From positions 59,331 through 123,330 of the forward strand of contig NZ_JNJA01000012.1 of the NCBI RefSeq assembly GCF_000702665.1: a DNA stretch of 64,000 nucleotides, written 5' to 3'. A model generated the notes under the pieces. The model searched no databases. It had not been told where the DNA came from and saw only the letters and a list, made by a program, of their open reading frames with translations. Position numbers and translations under genes: made by a program. The DNA is from Solidesulfovibrio alcoholivorans DSM 5433. Its GTDB lineage: Bacteria > Desulfobacterota > Desulfovibrionia > Desulfovibrionales > Desulfovibrionaceae. Positions 13,766-21,870 of this stretch are shown piece after piece (position 1 is the first letter of the stretch; each line of letters begins with the position of its first letter).

Positions 13766-14389
13766 TCAGGAATAGACCGTGCCGTCGTAGCGGTCGTTGA
13801 GGCCGAGGGCCAGCCGCCGGGTCGTGATGCGCCGGCTGACGTCGGCGGCGAGTGCCGCGACGACCGCAGCCCCAGACCCCGCGCCCGCGGCATCCGGCGG
13901 CACGGCGCGCGCTTCGTCGCCGTCCTGCGCCACGGAGAGCACCGGCCCGAGGTCCATGTGGCCGCAGAAATCGGCAAGCCCGGTGCCGGCCAGTTCCACG
14001 CCGCCGGCATCAAGCAGCCCGGCCGCTTCCACGGCCGCGCCCGCGCGCCCCGCGACCAGCACCAGGACGTCCTGCCCGATCAGTTCCCGGGCCAGCGCAG
14101 CCACCAGCGCGTCATGCCCGGCCGCATCGCCGTCGCAGCCGACGATGGCGACCATGCCGCGCACCATGCCGATGCGCAGCGCCTTGAGCAGGGGTTCGGG
14201 CGATCCGCCGCAGGCGTCCACGAGGCTCTCCCGGAAACGGTCCTCGTCCACGCGCGCAAGGGGCGCAAGCCCCTGCCGGCCGCACGGGCACGCGACGACG
14301 AACATGTATTCCCGCAGCAGATCCCGGGCGGCCTGCCCGCCGTCGGCCCCGCGGGGGCTCGCCGCAACGGCATTCGATTCCTTGTGCAT
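13766..14389 (-). CDS. Short degenerate carbon-monoxide-dehydrogenase (CooS)-like protein
   Basis: 207 residues; ATG chosen after TGGAGGAGCG. The middle resembles the C-terminal half of Ni-Fe CO dehydrogenase: MVAIVGCDG with ALARELIGQDVLVLVAG and ELAGTGLADFC, then LGPVLSV. In CooS these blocks read VGCNN, ELIxxDxLVxxTGC and PPVLHMGSC, and their Cys residues bind the Ni-Fe C-cluster. Here only the VGC Cys remains; the TGC position is AGR and the GSC position is AQD. The N-terminal B/D-cluster Cys region is missing. It cannot be a normal CO dehydrogenase. It may be a decaying remnant or a repurposed CO-responsive protein. It lies downstream of a CooA-type operator and the CooA-like gene on the same strand. 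Confidence 0.65.
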   Translation of the reverse strand: MHKESNAVAASPRGADGGQAARDLLREYMFVVACPCGRQGLAPLARVDEDRFRESLVDACGGSPEPLLKALRIGMVRGMVAIVGCDGDAAGHDALVAALARELIGQDVLVLVAGRAGAAVEAAGLLDAGGVELAGTGLADFCGHMDLGPVLSVAQDGDEARAVPPDAAGAGSGAAVVAALAADVSRRITTRRLALGLNDRYDGTVYS

Positions 14390-14477
14390 ACGCTCCTCCA
14401 CAACCGCCCCGGCAACGCCGGACGCGCCCGAAGCGGTCTGTACGGGGCGAGCTTTACTTTTTTGTCAAATCCGTGTC

Positions 14478-14493
14478 TGTCAGATGGCCGACA
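14478..14493 (-). promoter_or_regulatory. CooA-type operator upstream of the CODH-like gene
   Basis: TGTCA-GATGGC-CGACA: exact agreement with the CooA site form TGTCR-N6-YGACR. It lies about 90 nt upstream of the CODH-like start codon and 40 nt past the end of the CooA-like gene. A TTGACA-like element on the minus strand (14468-14463) lies just downstream of it. Confidence 0.65.
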
Positions 14494-14533
14494 AAACCGG
14501 GCAGAGCGGATGGCCCCCGGGAAAACGCGCCGC

Positions 14534-15184
14534 TTACACGTCAAGCAGGGCTTCCAGGGCGTCCGGGTCCGGGACGCAGATCACGCCGCGCCCCTTGAGG
14601 CGGATGAGGCCCTCGCGCTCCAGGGCGTTGAGCAGGGAGGACACGGTCTGACGCGAGGAGCCGACGATGGTCGCGAGCTGTTCGACGCTCAGGCCATGGT
14701 CGAAGCAGGCCGCGCCTGTCGCATCGGGCTCCACGCGCCTGACCTCGAGCAGCAGCAGTTGCGCCAGACGCCGGCGCGCGTCGTGGAAGGCCAGGCCGTC
14801 GATGACCGTGAAGGCGTGGGAGAGCAGGTCGCCGAGCACCTTGACCATGGAGATGGTCAGGGCCGGCATGTCGGCCAGGAACCGGCGCACGGCCGCGATG
14901 TCGGCCTCGAGCAACTCCAGGTCGTCCAGGGCTTCGACATGGGCGCGGGTGTGGGTGGTGTAGACGTCGCCCACGTCCAGGATCGCCATGGTGAATTCCT
15001 TGTCCTTGGAGACGAGGTACACCCTGGCCCGGCCGCGCACGACGATGAACAGCCGGTTTTCCGCTTCCCGGGGCGCGAAAACCTGCCGCCCGCGGGGATA
15101 GCGGCGCGTGACGAAGACCCGCCGCACGGCGGCGAATTCGGGCCGGTCGAGTTCCGTCAGCAGGTCGGCGTCGGTCAGGCGCAT
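14534..15184 (-). CDS. cooA: CooA-like CO-sensing CRP/FNR family regulator
   Basis: 216 residues. N-terminal cyclic-nucleotide-binding-type beta-roll with LFIVVRGRARVYLVSKDKEF and LDVGDVYTTHTRAHVEA, long C-helix, then a winged HTH with VGSSRQTVSSLLNAL. In Rhodospirillum CooA the equivalent segment is MFCMHSGC, where His77 is the CO-sensing heme ligand and Cys75 the ferric ligand. Here His78 occupies the His77 place and Thr76 replaces Cys75. The FHDxxxRLA segment of the C-helix and the recognition helix also match CooA. I infer a heme-based CO sensor. Pro2 (the displaced ligand in R. rubrum) is absent, so redox behaviour may differ. It probably controls the CODH-like gene through the operator at 14478. 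Confidence 0.78.
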   Translation of the reverse strand: MRLTDADLLTELDRPEFAAVRRVFVTRRYPRGRQVFAPREAENRLFIVVRGRARVYLVSKDKEFTMAILDVGDVYTTHTRAHVEALDDLELLEADIAAVRRFLADMPALTISMVKVLGDLLSHAFTVIDGLAFHDARRRLAQLLLLEVRRVEPDATGAACFDHGLSVEQLATIVGSSRQTVSSLLNALEREGLIRLKGRGVICVPDPDALEALLDV

Positions 15185-15309
15185 GGCATTCCCGGAGAAA
15201 GGCGTTCCCGCACGCCCGGAGCCGTATGCCCCGGACGCGCGGGAACGAGCCTAGCCCATGTCGCGGCCCGGGGGAAGCCGCCCGGGCGCGGCAACGCCGC
15301 GCGGCAGTC

Positions 15310-17205
15310 TTATTGCAACAGCAGCAAGGATCCGGGGAAAGCCGGAGGGCCGTAGCGCCCCGTAACCTGCGCGACCTCCCCGGACACGACGGTCACGGTC
15401 TGTTGCGCCGGAGTCCGCCAGCCGGCGACCGGCGAGAAGGCCACCGTGTGCGCGCCGACGCTCAGGCCGGAGACCGTCGCGCCCGTGGCATAGGCCGTGG
15501 CCCCGCCGTCCAGCCGCCATGTCGCCGTGGACGCCAGCGACGCGGGTTCGATGACGACATGCAGCGACCCGGTTGCGGTCACCGCGACATAATGCCCCGA
15601 GATGAGCGCCGTCTGCCCGGATGGGACGACCACGGTCGTATTCGCCGGCGTGGTCCAGCCGGAAATGGGATTGAAGGTGACCGTATATGTATTCGCCGTC
15701 ACGCACAGCGTGTCCCCGGGATCGATGTAACCGTAGCAATTGCCGCCGGGGGAGAGGCAAAATCCCGGTCGGGCCGCCGCCGCCGCGTCGGGCGTGATGT
15801 TCATCTGCAAGCGTCCGGTTCCGGCCGGGCACGGGCTGCCGGCCTCCTGGCTGACCCCGAGCGTCTGGCCGGCGATGGTGATCTGGCCGCTGCGCGAGGC
15901 ATTGGTCGTGTTCTGGTCCGCGCTGACGGTGACGGTCCCGCTGCCCGTACCGCCGGAAGCGGACAGGTGCACCCAGGAAAGTCCGCCGGCCGAAGCCGTC
16001 CAGGCACAGGACGACGCGGAGGCGGTGACCGTCACCGTCTGGGAGCCGCCCGCGCCGGTAAAGGTGTCGAGGGAGGAAACCACGTACGAGCAGGCGGGCG
16101 CGGCGACCACCCAGCCCATATCCTTGAGCATGCCCTTGGTCACCGGACCGGGGTCGTGCCTGGAAACCCCCTTGGCGATGGCGTAGACCATCAGGGCGTT
16201 GGCCGTCCCGACATAGGTGGCGTAGTCGAGATGCGAATAGCTCGAGCCCTGCATCCAGGTGGGCGGCGCGTAGATCTTGGCCGCACTGCCGCCGTTGGCC
16301 GCCGTGGCGTTGCTGCCGTCGAAATACAGCCCCCCGGACGTGAACGCGCTGCCGAGCGTCGTCGAAGGATTGGGATAGACGCTGGTATTGGTCAGCTTGC
16401 GCGCCGACGCGTCGGAGACGTACACGTCGTACGCGTTCGGATAACCGCTCGAACCGAGCGTTCCCGTCCCGTTCGAATACGAGGCCATTCCCGCGAAATT
16501 GAGTCCATGGCCGATTTCGTGCAGGACGACGCTCAGCAGATCTATCTTGTCGCTCGGCGTATTGCCGTCCGTTCCATAATACCACGTGTAATTCGCATTA
16601 TACGTGATGTTCATGTCGGCATACCCGGCATACAGCCTGGTGCCGCTTAAGGCATTGGCCAACGCAAACGAGTACCAGGTATTGCTGCGGGGCGCGCCGG
16701 TAAAATCGCGGGTCGATTGCGAACCCGAATAGCCGAGCGTCAGGGTGGACCCCAGGTCCGCCCAGCAGGCGTTGATGACGATAGGCACCGCGGAATTGAG
16801 CAGGCCGCTCCAGATCGCCCCCGCCGCGTTGAACACGGCCTTGGCTTCCTCCGGAAAGGTCTGGCACGTCTGGCCGTAGGCGTCCTGCCCTCCGGCCGCG
16901 ATGTAATTGATCGAAAACGAGGCGGCGGCGCCTCTGGGAAAGGCGTGCGTCGTCTCCGGGGCCGGGACGTGCAGGGCGCGCGTTCCCGGGTTCGGGTCCT
17001 CGAGGACGATCACGGGCTGGCCGCCGCCTATGCCGTCGCCGTCCGCGCTCCGCAGCGACGGGGGCACTTCGGGAATGAACACATCGGCCGTGACGCCGTT
17101 GACGACCACGGTTTCAATGCGCCCCGCCGCGAAAACCGCCAACGGAAAAAGGAGGGTCAGGGCAAGAAACAAAGCACAACGGCGGAAATGCGTCAAACGG
17201 GACAT
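15310..17205 (-). CDS. Secreted HEIGH-type zinc metalloprotease with BACON-like and PEGA-like domains
   Basis: 631 residues; I start at the ATG at 17205, which follows GGAGGAAGCG, rather than the ATG four codons upstream. Signal peptide (LFLALTLLFPLAVFA). The catalytic part (about 90-370) has VVLHEIGHGLNFAG, a HExxH zinc site with the downstream Gly of metzincin-like or related families; a substrate-facing SHLDY segment follows. Next is a BACON-like domain (about 375-460; SAGGLSWVHLS, TTNASRSGQITIAG), then two or three PEGA/Ig-like repeats with GWTTPANTTV and GWRTPAQQTV. Probably exported and extracellular. A minus-strand extended -10 lies about 415 nt upstream. Same-strand neighbour of the CooA-like gene, 125 nt away, but a link is not evident. 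Confidence 0.85.
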   Translation of the reverse strand: MSRLTHFRRCALFLALTLLFPLAVFAAGRIETVVVNGVTADVFIPEVPPSLRSADGDGIGGGQPVIVLEDPNPGTRALHVPAPETTHAFPRGAAASFSINYIAAGGQDAYGQTCQTFPEEAKAVFNAAGAIWSGLLNSAVPIVINACWADLGSTLTLGYSGSQSTRDFTGAPRSNTWYSFALANALSGTRLYAGYADMNITYNANYTWYYGTDGNTPSDKIDLLSVVLHEIGHGLNFAGMASYSNGTGTLGSSGYPNAYDVYVSDASARKLTNTSVYPNPSTTLGSAFTSGGLYFDGSNATAANGGSAAKIYAPPTWMQGSSYSHLDYATYVGTANALMVYAIAKGVSRHDPGPVTKGMLKDMGWVVAAPACSYVVSSLDTFTGAGGSQTVTVTASASSCAWTASAGGLSWVHLSASGGTGSGTVTVSADQNTTNASRSGQITIAGQTLGVSQEAGSPCPAGTGRLQMNITPDAAAAARPGFCLSPGGNCYGYIDPGDTLCVTANTYTVTFNPISGWTTPANTTVVVPSGQTALISGHYVAVTATGSLHVVIEPASLASTATWRLDGGATAYATGATVSGLSVGAHTVAFSPVAGWRTPAQQTVTVVSGEVAQVTGRYGPPAFPGSLLLLQ

Positions 17206-17931
17206 CGCTTCCTCCATGAAGGGATTCGTCTCTCTCCGTCACGCGCACCGCCGGACACGACACGGGACGCGCCGCGCAAACGCCTCACAAAAAGGCGGGC
17301 CGGGCCATCGGCCCTGGCCCCGCATCTGCCGCAGGCATGAGCGACAACAACAATTTCCGCCCCGCAACATTTGCCTGGTGTGAAGGGACGGCATACAGGC
17401 CACAGGATGATGTACCACAGCAGCCCGTCGACAAAAATCGCTCTCCAGTCGCGCAATTCATGCCATGCAGCGGACATTCTCCAGAAAGTACGGGCTTACC
17501 TCCCTCTTTTGCTACATACGCCACCAGCAAATCGACTTTTTGTATTACCATCCAATATACCGAAGCATTTTCTTCCCATGACACACATGAAACACCACGC
17601 CTCGTAGGCTTCTTTGCATGATTATAACAAAACGAATATACATGCAAACGAAATTGCACTTCCATATCCAGAGAATCGCTTTTTGTTTCGCCCAAAACCA
17701 TGGGCGAACACACAGCAACATCAAAAGATCACGGAATGATACGCCGGAAGACCGGAAGATAGCGGCTTCATGCCGGAAAGCTGCATTTCGAAGAAAGGGA
17801 AAACGACAGGCAGGCGCGACGTTTCACGCCCCGGCACACCCCACGTCGCGTACACGCCTCGCGGGGAGCCCGGACCGTGCGTGCATCAGGAGGCGCTGTC
17901 CCGCGCGACGGCAGGCGCAAGCCTGCGCCCC
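17206..17931. other. Intergenic region with an AT-rich patch, no convincing gene
   Basis: 725 nt between two minus-strand genes. Bases about 17480-17720 are much richer in A+T than the flanks. Both strands have medium-length open frames (for example minus 17713-17285), but they lack ribosome sites and family resemblance and run through the compositional boundary. I see one promoter candidate (17621-17648, minus) and no RNA gene. Confidence 0.5.
17621..17648 (-). promoter_or_regulatory. Candidate extended -10 promoter
   Basis: Reading the minus strand: TTTGCA, 16 nt, then TATAAT, with TG one base before the hexamer (TGTTATAAT). It points at the metalloprotease gene and would give a leader of about 400 nt. 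Confidence 0.4.
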
Positions 17932-18705
17932 TCAGTTGCCGCCCTCGCCGAGGTGCGTGAGAAAGGCGGTGAAATTACCCGTGAACTCGTAGTTGCCCAC
18001 GTGAGTGAACACGCTGTGGATGTCGGCGTAGATCTCGCCGCCGATGTCCGTCCAGCGCTTGCAGAAGGCATAATCCTCGGGAAGGTAGTCCCGGGTCGCG
18101 GGATCGATGGCCGTCTCGAAAAAGGCCACGTTGTCCACCTGGTCGTCGTTGGTGTAGGCGTAATCGTAGCCGAGTTCGGGATAGGCCTCGGCCAGGCGCG
18201 TGAACACCTCGCGCCGTATCATCATGAAGCCCGTGGCCCCGTAGACCACCGGCAAAAGCCCCGTGACCGGCTCGGGCCGGCCCCCGGGCTTGAGCTTGAC
18301 CGCGTAATGCAGCGAGGCCGCCTGCGCCACGCGTGGCAGCACGTCGCCCCGGATCGTGCGCAACTTGTCCACATCCAGGTTCTTGACCGGGTAGATGCCG
18401 CAGACCACGTCCTTGTCCGCTTCCAGGTACTTCCAGGGCAACTCCGGCGCAAAGCCGATGTCCGCGTCGATGAAAAGCAGGTGCGTGTATTCCTTCTGGC
18501 GCAAGAACTCGTTGGCGACCAGGTTGCGCCCGCGCGTGATGAGGCTTTCATGCGACGGCGTGAGCATGCCCGTGCGGATGCCCTGGCGTTCCAGAAACCC
18601 GATCATCGGAACAAGCGAACGCAGGTACTGGACCGACACGTTGCCGTTGTAGCAGGGCGTGCCGATCATGAGCATCCGCCCCTTGGGGTCGCACTTCTCG
18701 CACAT
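17932..18705 (-). CDS. Family 2-like glycosyltransferase
   Basis: 257 residues; the ATG follows GGGAGGTTTTC. The N-terminus [21 protein letters not shown] resembles GT-A nucleotide-sugar-binding folds. The metal-binding DxD is in [11 protein letters not shown], and [15 protein letters not shown] is the later acceptor-side block. Cys residues at positions 2 and 5 (CEKC) are unusual. No membrane segment, so it is probably a cytosolic enzyme acting on a lipid-linked or protein acceptor. It is divergent from the sigma-54 activator, and a GDP-fucose synthase gene lies 2 kb away. Sugar specificity cannot be read from sequence. Confidence 0.75.
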   Translation of the reverse strand: MCEKCDPKGRMLMIGTPCYNGNVSVQYLRSLVPMIGFLERQGIRTGMLTPSHESLITRGRNLVANEFLRQKEYTHLLFIDADIGFAPELPWKYLEADKDVVCGIYPVKNLDVDKLRTIRGDVLPRVAQAASLHYAVKLKPGGRPEPVTGLLPVVYGATGFMMIRREVFTRLAEAYPELGYDYAYTNDDQVDNVAFFETAIDPATRDYLPEDYAFCKRWTDIGGEIYADIHSVFTHVGNYEFTGNFTAFLTHLGEGGN

Positions 18706-18868
18706 GAAAACCTCCCGGAATGGCGCGGGAAAACGCCGTTTCCCCGCTTCAGGTCCGGTTATCCGGGCAGGCCCCCGGGAAGTCAAGGACCCGCGCGCCC
18801 TTGGACACCTCCGCCCATCTGCGCTATCGTGCTCAAAGCGCCGCCGCGCGCGAAAAGGCGATTCCCCT

Positions 18869-20242
18869 ATGGCCCTGCCCCGCGACATCCCCTGCGAAGA
18901 AATCATGGAGTCCCTTGCCGACGGCGTCTTCACCGTGGACACGGACTTCACGATCACCTTTTTCAACCGCGCCGCCGGCGACATCGCCGGCCTCGCCCCG
19001 GCCGAAGCCCTCGGCCGCAAATGCTGGGAAGTGTTCCACTCGAGTCTGTGCGACCGCGACTGCGCGCTCGGGGCCTGCATCCGCGACGACGCCACGCTTT
19101 CCGAAAAAGCCATCTTCATCGTGCGCCCCGACGGCCGCAAGGTGCCCGTCAGCATCAGCGCCGCGCCCCTTCGCGACGCCTCGGGCCGCATCGTCGGCGG
19201 CGTCGAAACCTTCCGCGACATCTCCGACCTCGACCGCCTGCGCAAGGAACTCCAAGGCGTGCGCACCCTCGAGGACATCGTCACCCGGAACAGGGAAATG
19301 GCCCGCCACCTGGACCTCCTGCCGCCCATCGCCCAAAGCGGGGCCACCGTGCTGCTCCTTGGCGAATCCGGCACCGGCAAGGAACTCTTCGCCCGCGCCC
19401 TGCACAACTTAAGCTCCCGCGCCGCAGGGCCGTTCGTCGCCGTCAACTGCGGGGCCATCCCCGGCGAACTCCTGGAATCGGAACTCTTCGGCCACGCGCG
19501 CGGCGCGTTCACCGACGCCAAGAGCGAACGCAAAGGCCGTTTCGCCCTGGCCACCGGCGGCACCCTGTTCCTCGACGAAATCGGCGAACTGCCGCTCCCC
19601 CTGCAAGTCAAACTCCTGCGCGTGCTCCAGGAACGCGTCTACGAACCCCTCGGCTCGGACAAGACCATCGCCGCCGACGTGCGCATCCTCGCCGCCACCA
19701 ACCGCGACCTGGAAGCCATGGCCGCCTCGGGCGCGTTCCGCCGCGACCTCTTCTACCGCCTGAGCGTCGCGCGCATCGCCCTGCCCCCCCTGCGGGAACG
19801 CCCCGAAGATATCCCCCTGCTCGTCGCCACCTTCATCGAACGCTTGAACCTCCTGCGCGAAAAATCCATCGTCGGCGTGCGCGACGACGCCCTGCGCATC
19901 CTCCTGCGCCACGACTACCCCGGCAACGTCCGCGAACTGCAAAACATCCTGGAATACGCCTTCATCCTCTGCCCCAGCGGCCGCATCGGGCCCGAACACC
20001 TGCCCGACTACCTGCGCCCCTCCCCCACGACCGCCACACTCCCGGACACGACCCCGCACACCATGCGTGCCGTCAAATACGCCGCCGCCAAAGCCGCCCT
20101 CGACCGCCACCACGGTAAAACCATGGCCGCCTGCCGCGAACTCGACGTCACCAAGGATACCTTGCGGCGGATACTGGAAAAAGGGCCAGGTGAAACGGGG
20201 GGAAAAGGAGATGAAGAGGCCTCCGGCGGCCGGGGGGGATGA
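18869..20242 (+). CDS. PAS sigma-54-dependent transcriptional activator
   Basis: 457 residues. PAS domain (about 5-125) with several Cys ([10 protein letters not shown]), then AAA+ domain with Walker A GESGTGKE (about 166-173), sigma-54 contact loop GAFTDA (canonical GAFTGA), Walker [12 protein letters not shown], and a Fis-type HTH near 420-445. The loop change Gly to Asp at position five could weaken sigma-54 engagement. There is no receiver domain, so the PAS domain is the likely input; its Cys cluster suggests redox or metal sensing, which is inference. The last residues (EASGGRGG) and the stop codon are encoded by a dispersed GC-rich palindromic repeat. Divergent from the glycosyltransferase gene. 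Confidence 0.88.
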   Translation: MALPRDIPCEEIMESLADGVFTVDTDFTITFFNRAAGDIAGLAPAEALGRKCWEVFHSSLCDRDCALGACIRDDATLSEKAIFIVRPDGRKVPVSISAAPLRDASGRIVGGVETFRDISDLDRLRKELQGVRTLEDIVTRNREMARHLDLLPPIAQSGATVLLLGESGTGKELFARALHNLSSRAAGPFVAVNCGAIPGELLESELFGHARGAFTDAKSERKGRFALATGGTLFLDEIGELPLPLQVKLLRVLQERVYEPLGSDKTIAADVRILAATNRDLEAMAASGAFRRDLFYRLSVARIALPPLRERPEDIPLLVATFIERLNLLREKSIVGVRDDALRILLRHDYPGNVRELQNILEYAFILCPSGRIGPEHLPDYLRPSPTTATLPDTTPHTMRAVKYAAAKAALDRHHGKTMAACRELDVTKDTLRRILEKGPGETGGKGDEEASGGRGG

Positions 20243-20516
20243 TCCCCCCCGGACCCCCTCGACGGGGGAGCGGGGAGCGGATGGCGAGGCGGTCGGTTGG
20301 CGGTACGTCGGGGTCTGTGGTCGCGGGAATGGGGCGGCCCCGCAGGCCGCAAAGCCGGCCAGCACGACGGCCCCATCTTCCTCCCGCCCCGCCAACCGGC
20401 CTTCCGGTGCCCGCAGCCCTTCCCGCGCCACGACGCCGAACGGGGGGACCGGGGGGAGTGACTCCCCCGGCGGGGTCTGGGGCGCTGCCCCAGCGGGGCC
20501 GGGGCAGCGCCCCGGA
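20217..20516. repeat. GC-rich dispersed palindromic repeat cluster
   Basis: Begins with GCCTCCGGCGGCC and the palindrome GGGGGGATGATCCCCCC overlapping the end of the sigma-54 gene, then further G/C-run inverted repeats up to the fcl terminator. A second member starting GCCTCCGGCGGCC lies near 32274. The form resembles REP-like elements common in Desulfovibrio intergenic DNA. Confidence 0.6.
20479..20513 (-). terminator. Hairpin terminating the rpe-kinase-Hpt-fcl transcript
   Basis: Perfect 13-bp stem GGGGCGCTGCCCC (20479-20491 with 20501-20513), 9-nt loop, 3 nt past the fcl stop codon. No T run follows, so termination may be weak or Rho-assisted. Confidence 0.5.
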
Positions 20517-21476
20517 TTACGCCATGCGTACCGAGGCGATGTTGTCGCAGAACCAGCGGTAGGTTTGTTCGAGTCCTTCGGCAAGGGTATGGCGGGGTTT
20601 CCAGCCCAGGCTGGAGAGGCGTTTGATGTCCACGATTTTGCGCGGCGTGCCGTCGGGTTTGGAGGCATCGAAGACGATGCGACCGGCGAATCCCGTGACT
20701 TTGGCCATGAGTGCGGCGAGTTCGCGGATACTGACTTCCTCGCCGGAGCCGATATTGACGATTTCCCCGCCGTCGTAGCGTTCGAAGCAGACCAGGGCGG
20801 CGGCGGCCATGTCGTCGACGTGGAGGAATTCGCGCAGGGCGTTGCCGGTGCCCCAGACGGAGACGCTGTCGCGGTTTTCCAGTCGCGCTTCGTGGAAGCG
20901 GCGCATGAGTCCGGGGATGACGTGGGAATTGACGGGGGTGAAGTTGTCGCCGGGCCCGTAGAGGTTGGTGGGCATCAGGCTGATGGCGGAGAAGCCGTAT
21001 TGGCGGTGGTAGGCCTGGCACATTTTGATGCCGGCGATCTTGGCGATGGCGTACCACTGGTTGGTTTCTTCCAGGGGGCCGGTGAGCAGCGACTCCTCGG
21101 GGATGGGCTGCGGGGCCATGCGGGGGTAGATGCAGGAGGAACCGAGGAAGACGAGTTTTTCCGCGCCGACGTTTCTGGCGGCGTCGATGACGTTGGTCTG
21201 GATGAGCAGGTTGTCGCGGATGAAATCGGCCGGATACGCGTCGTTGGCGCGAATGCCGCCGACCTTGGCCGCGGCGAGGAACACGGCGGCGGGTTTCTCG
21301 GCCGCGAAGAAATTCCGGACGGCGTCCTGGCTGGTCAGGTCAAGTTCGGCGTGGGTGCGGGTGAGCACATGCACGCCTTTGGCGGTGAGCGCGCGCGTGA
21401 GCGCCGCGCCGACAAGGCCGCGGTGCCCGGCGACGTAGATGGATTTTCCGGCAGTGACGTAATCGACGATTTTCAT
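20517..21476 (-). CDS. fcl: GDP-L-fucose synthase
   Basis: Converts GDP-4-keto-6-deoxymannose to GDP-L-fucose for surface polysaccharides. 319 residues, cytosolic short-chain dehydrogenase fold. Seen: an NAD(P)-binding Gly motif [10 protein letters not shown] close to the N-terminus, GSSCIYP, catalytic YAIAK (Tyr-x3-Lys), then the family block [11 protein letters not shown] and HVDDMA. The start is the ATG at 21476 after GAGG; it adds a few residues ([12 protein letters not shown]) before the usual beginning. Its partner gmd is not in the window. It is the last gene of a minus-strand series with rpe, hybrid kinase and Hpt protein. Confidence 0.93.
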   Translation of the reverse strand: MKIVDYVTAGKSIYVAGHRGLVGAALTRALTAKGVHVLTRTHAELDLTSQDAVRNFFAAEKPAAVFLAAAKVGGIRANDAYPADFIRDNLLIQTNVIDAARNVGAEKLVFLGSSCIYPRMAPQPIPEESLLTGPLEETNQWYAIAKIAGIKMCQAYHRQYGFSAISLMPTNLYGPGDNFTPVNSHVIPGLMRRFHEARLENRDSVSVWGTGNALREFLHVDDMAAAALVCFERYDGGEIVNIGSGEEVSIRELAALMAKVTGFAGRIVFDASKPDGTPRKIVDIKRLSSLGWKPRHTLAEGLEQTYRWFCDNIASVRMA

Positions 21477-21528
21477 GAAGGCCTCGTAAAGCGAAGGGGT
21501 GGCGACGCCGGGGTGCGGGGCGCGCCGA

Positions 21529-21870
21529 TCATTTCGCGCCTCGCGCGAGCAGCGGAGCCAGGGCCGTGGCGAGTGACTCCCGTCCGGTCTGGAGGGACTG
21601 GTAGCCTCCTTCACGGGCCTTGTCGAGGATCGCCTGGGCCGTGGCGGCAAGTTCGGGCAGGCCGAGGTTGAGCAGGTTGCCCTTGAGCCCGTGGGCGGCT
21701 TCGACGCAGGCCGTGCCGTCGCCGGCCGTGATGGCCGCGTCCAGACGTTCGAGGGTCCGGGCGAGGACGACGGCGGCGACGTCCAGGGCACCCTCGGTTT
21801 CCTCCGCCGAGAGCATCTGCCGATTTCCCAGGAAGTCGCGCGCCTGGCGCAGGACGTCGGCGGGCGTCAT
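21529..21870 (-). CDS. Hpt domain phosphotransfer protein
   Basis: 113 residues; its ATG overlaps the kinase stop codon (ATGA). The histidine phosphotransfer signature is [15 protein letters not shown], with the His as the phosphorylated residue. The rest is a four-helix bundle. Being translationally coupled to the hybrid kinase, it is the expected relay from that kinase's C-terminal receiver to an unlinked response regulator. Confidence 0.88.
   Translation of the reverse strand: MTPADVLRQARDFLGNRQMLSAEETEGALDVAAVVLARTLERLDAAITAGDGTACVEAAHGLKGNLLNLGLPELAATAQAILDKAREGGYQSLQTGRESLATALAPLLARGAK

Noticed and set aside
14458..14497. TTTTGTC ... GACAAAA as an FNR site
   Set aside because: Spacer is far too long; the inner TGTCA-N6-CGACA is the better palindrome and fits CooA.
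17285..17713. 142-residue minus-strand open frame before the metalloprotease
   Set aside because: No ribosome site, no family resemblance, and it spans the boundary between AT-rich and GC-rich DNA.
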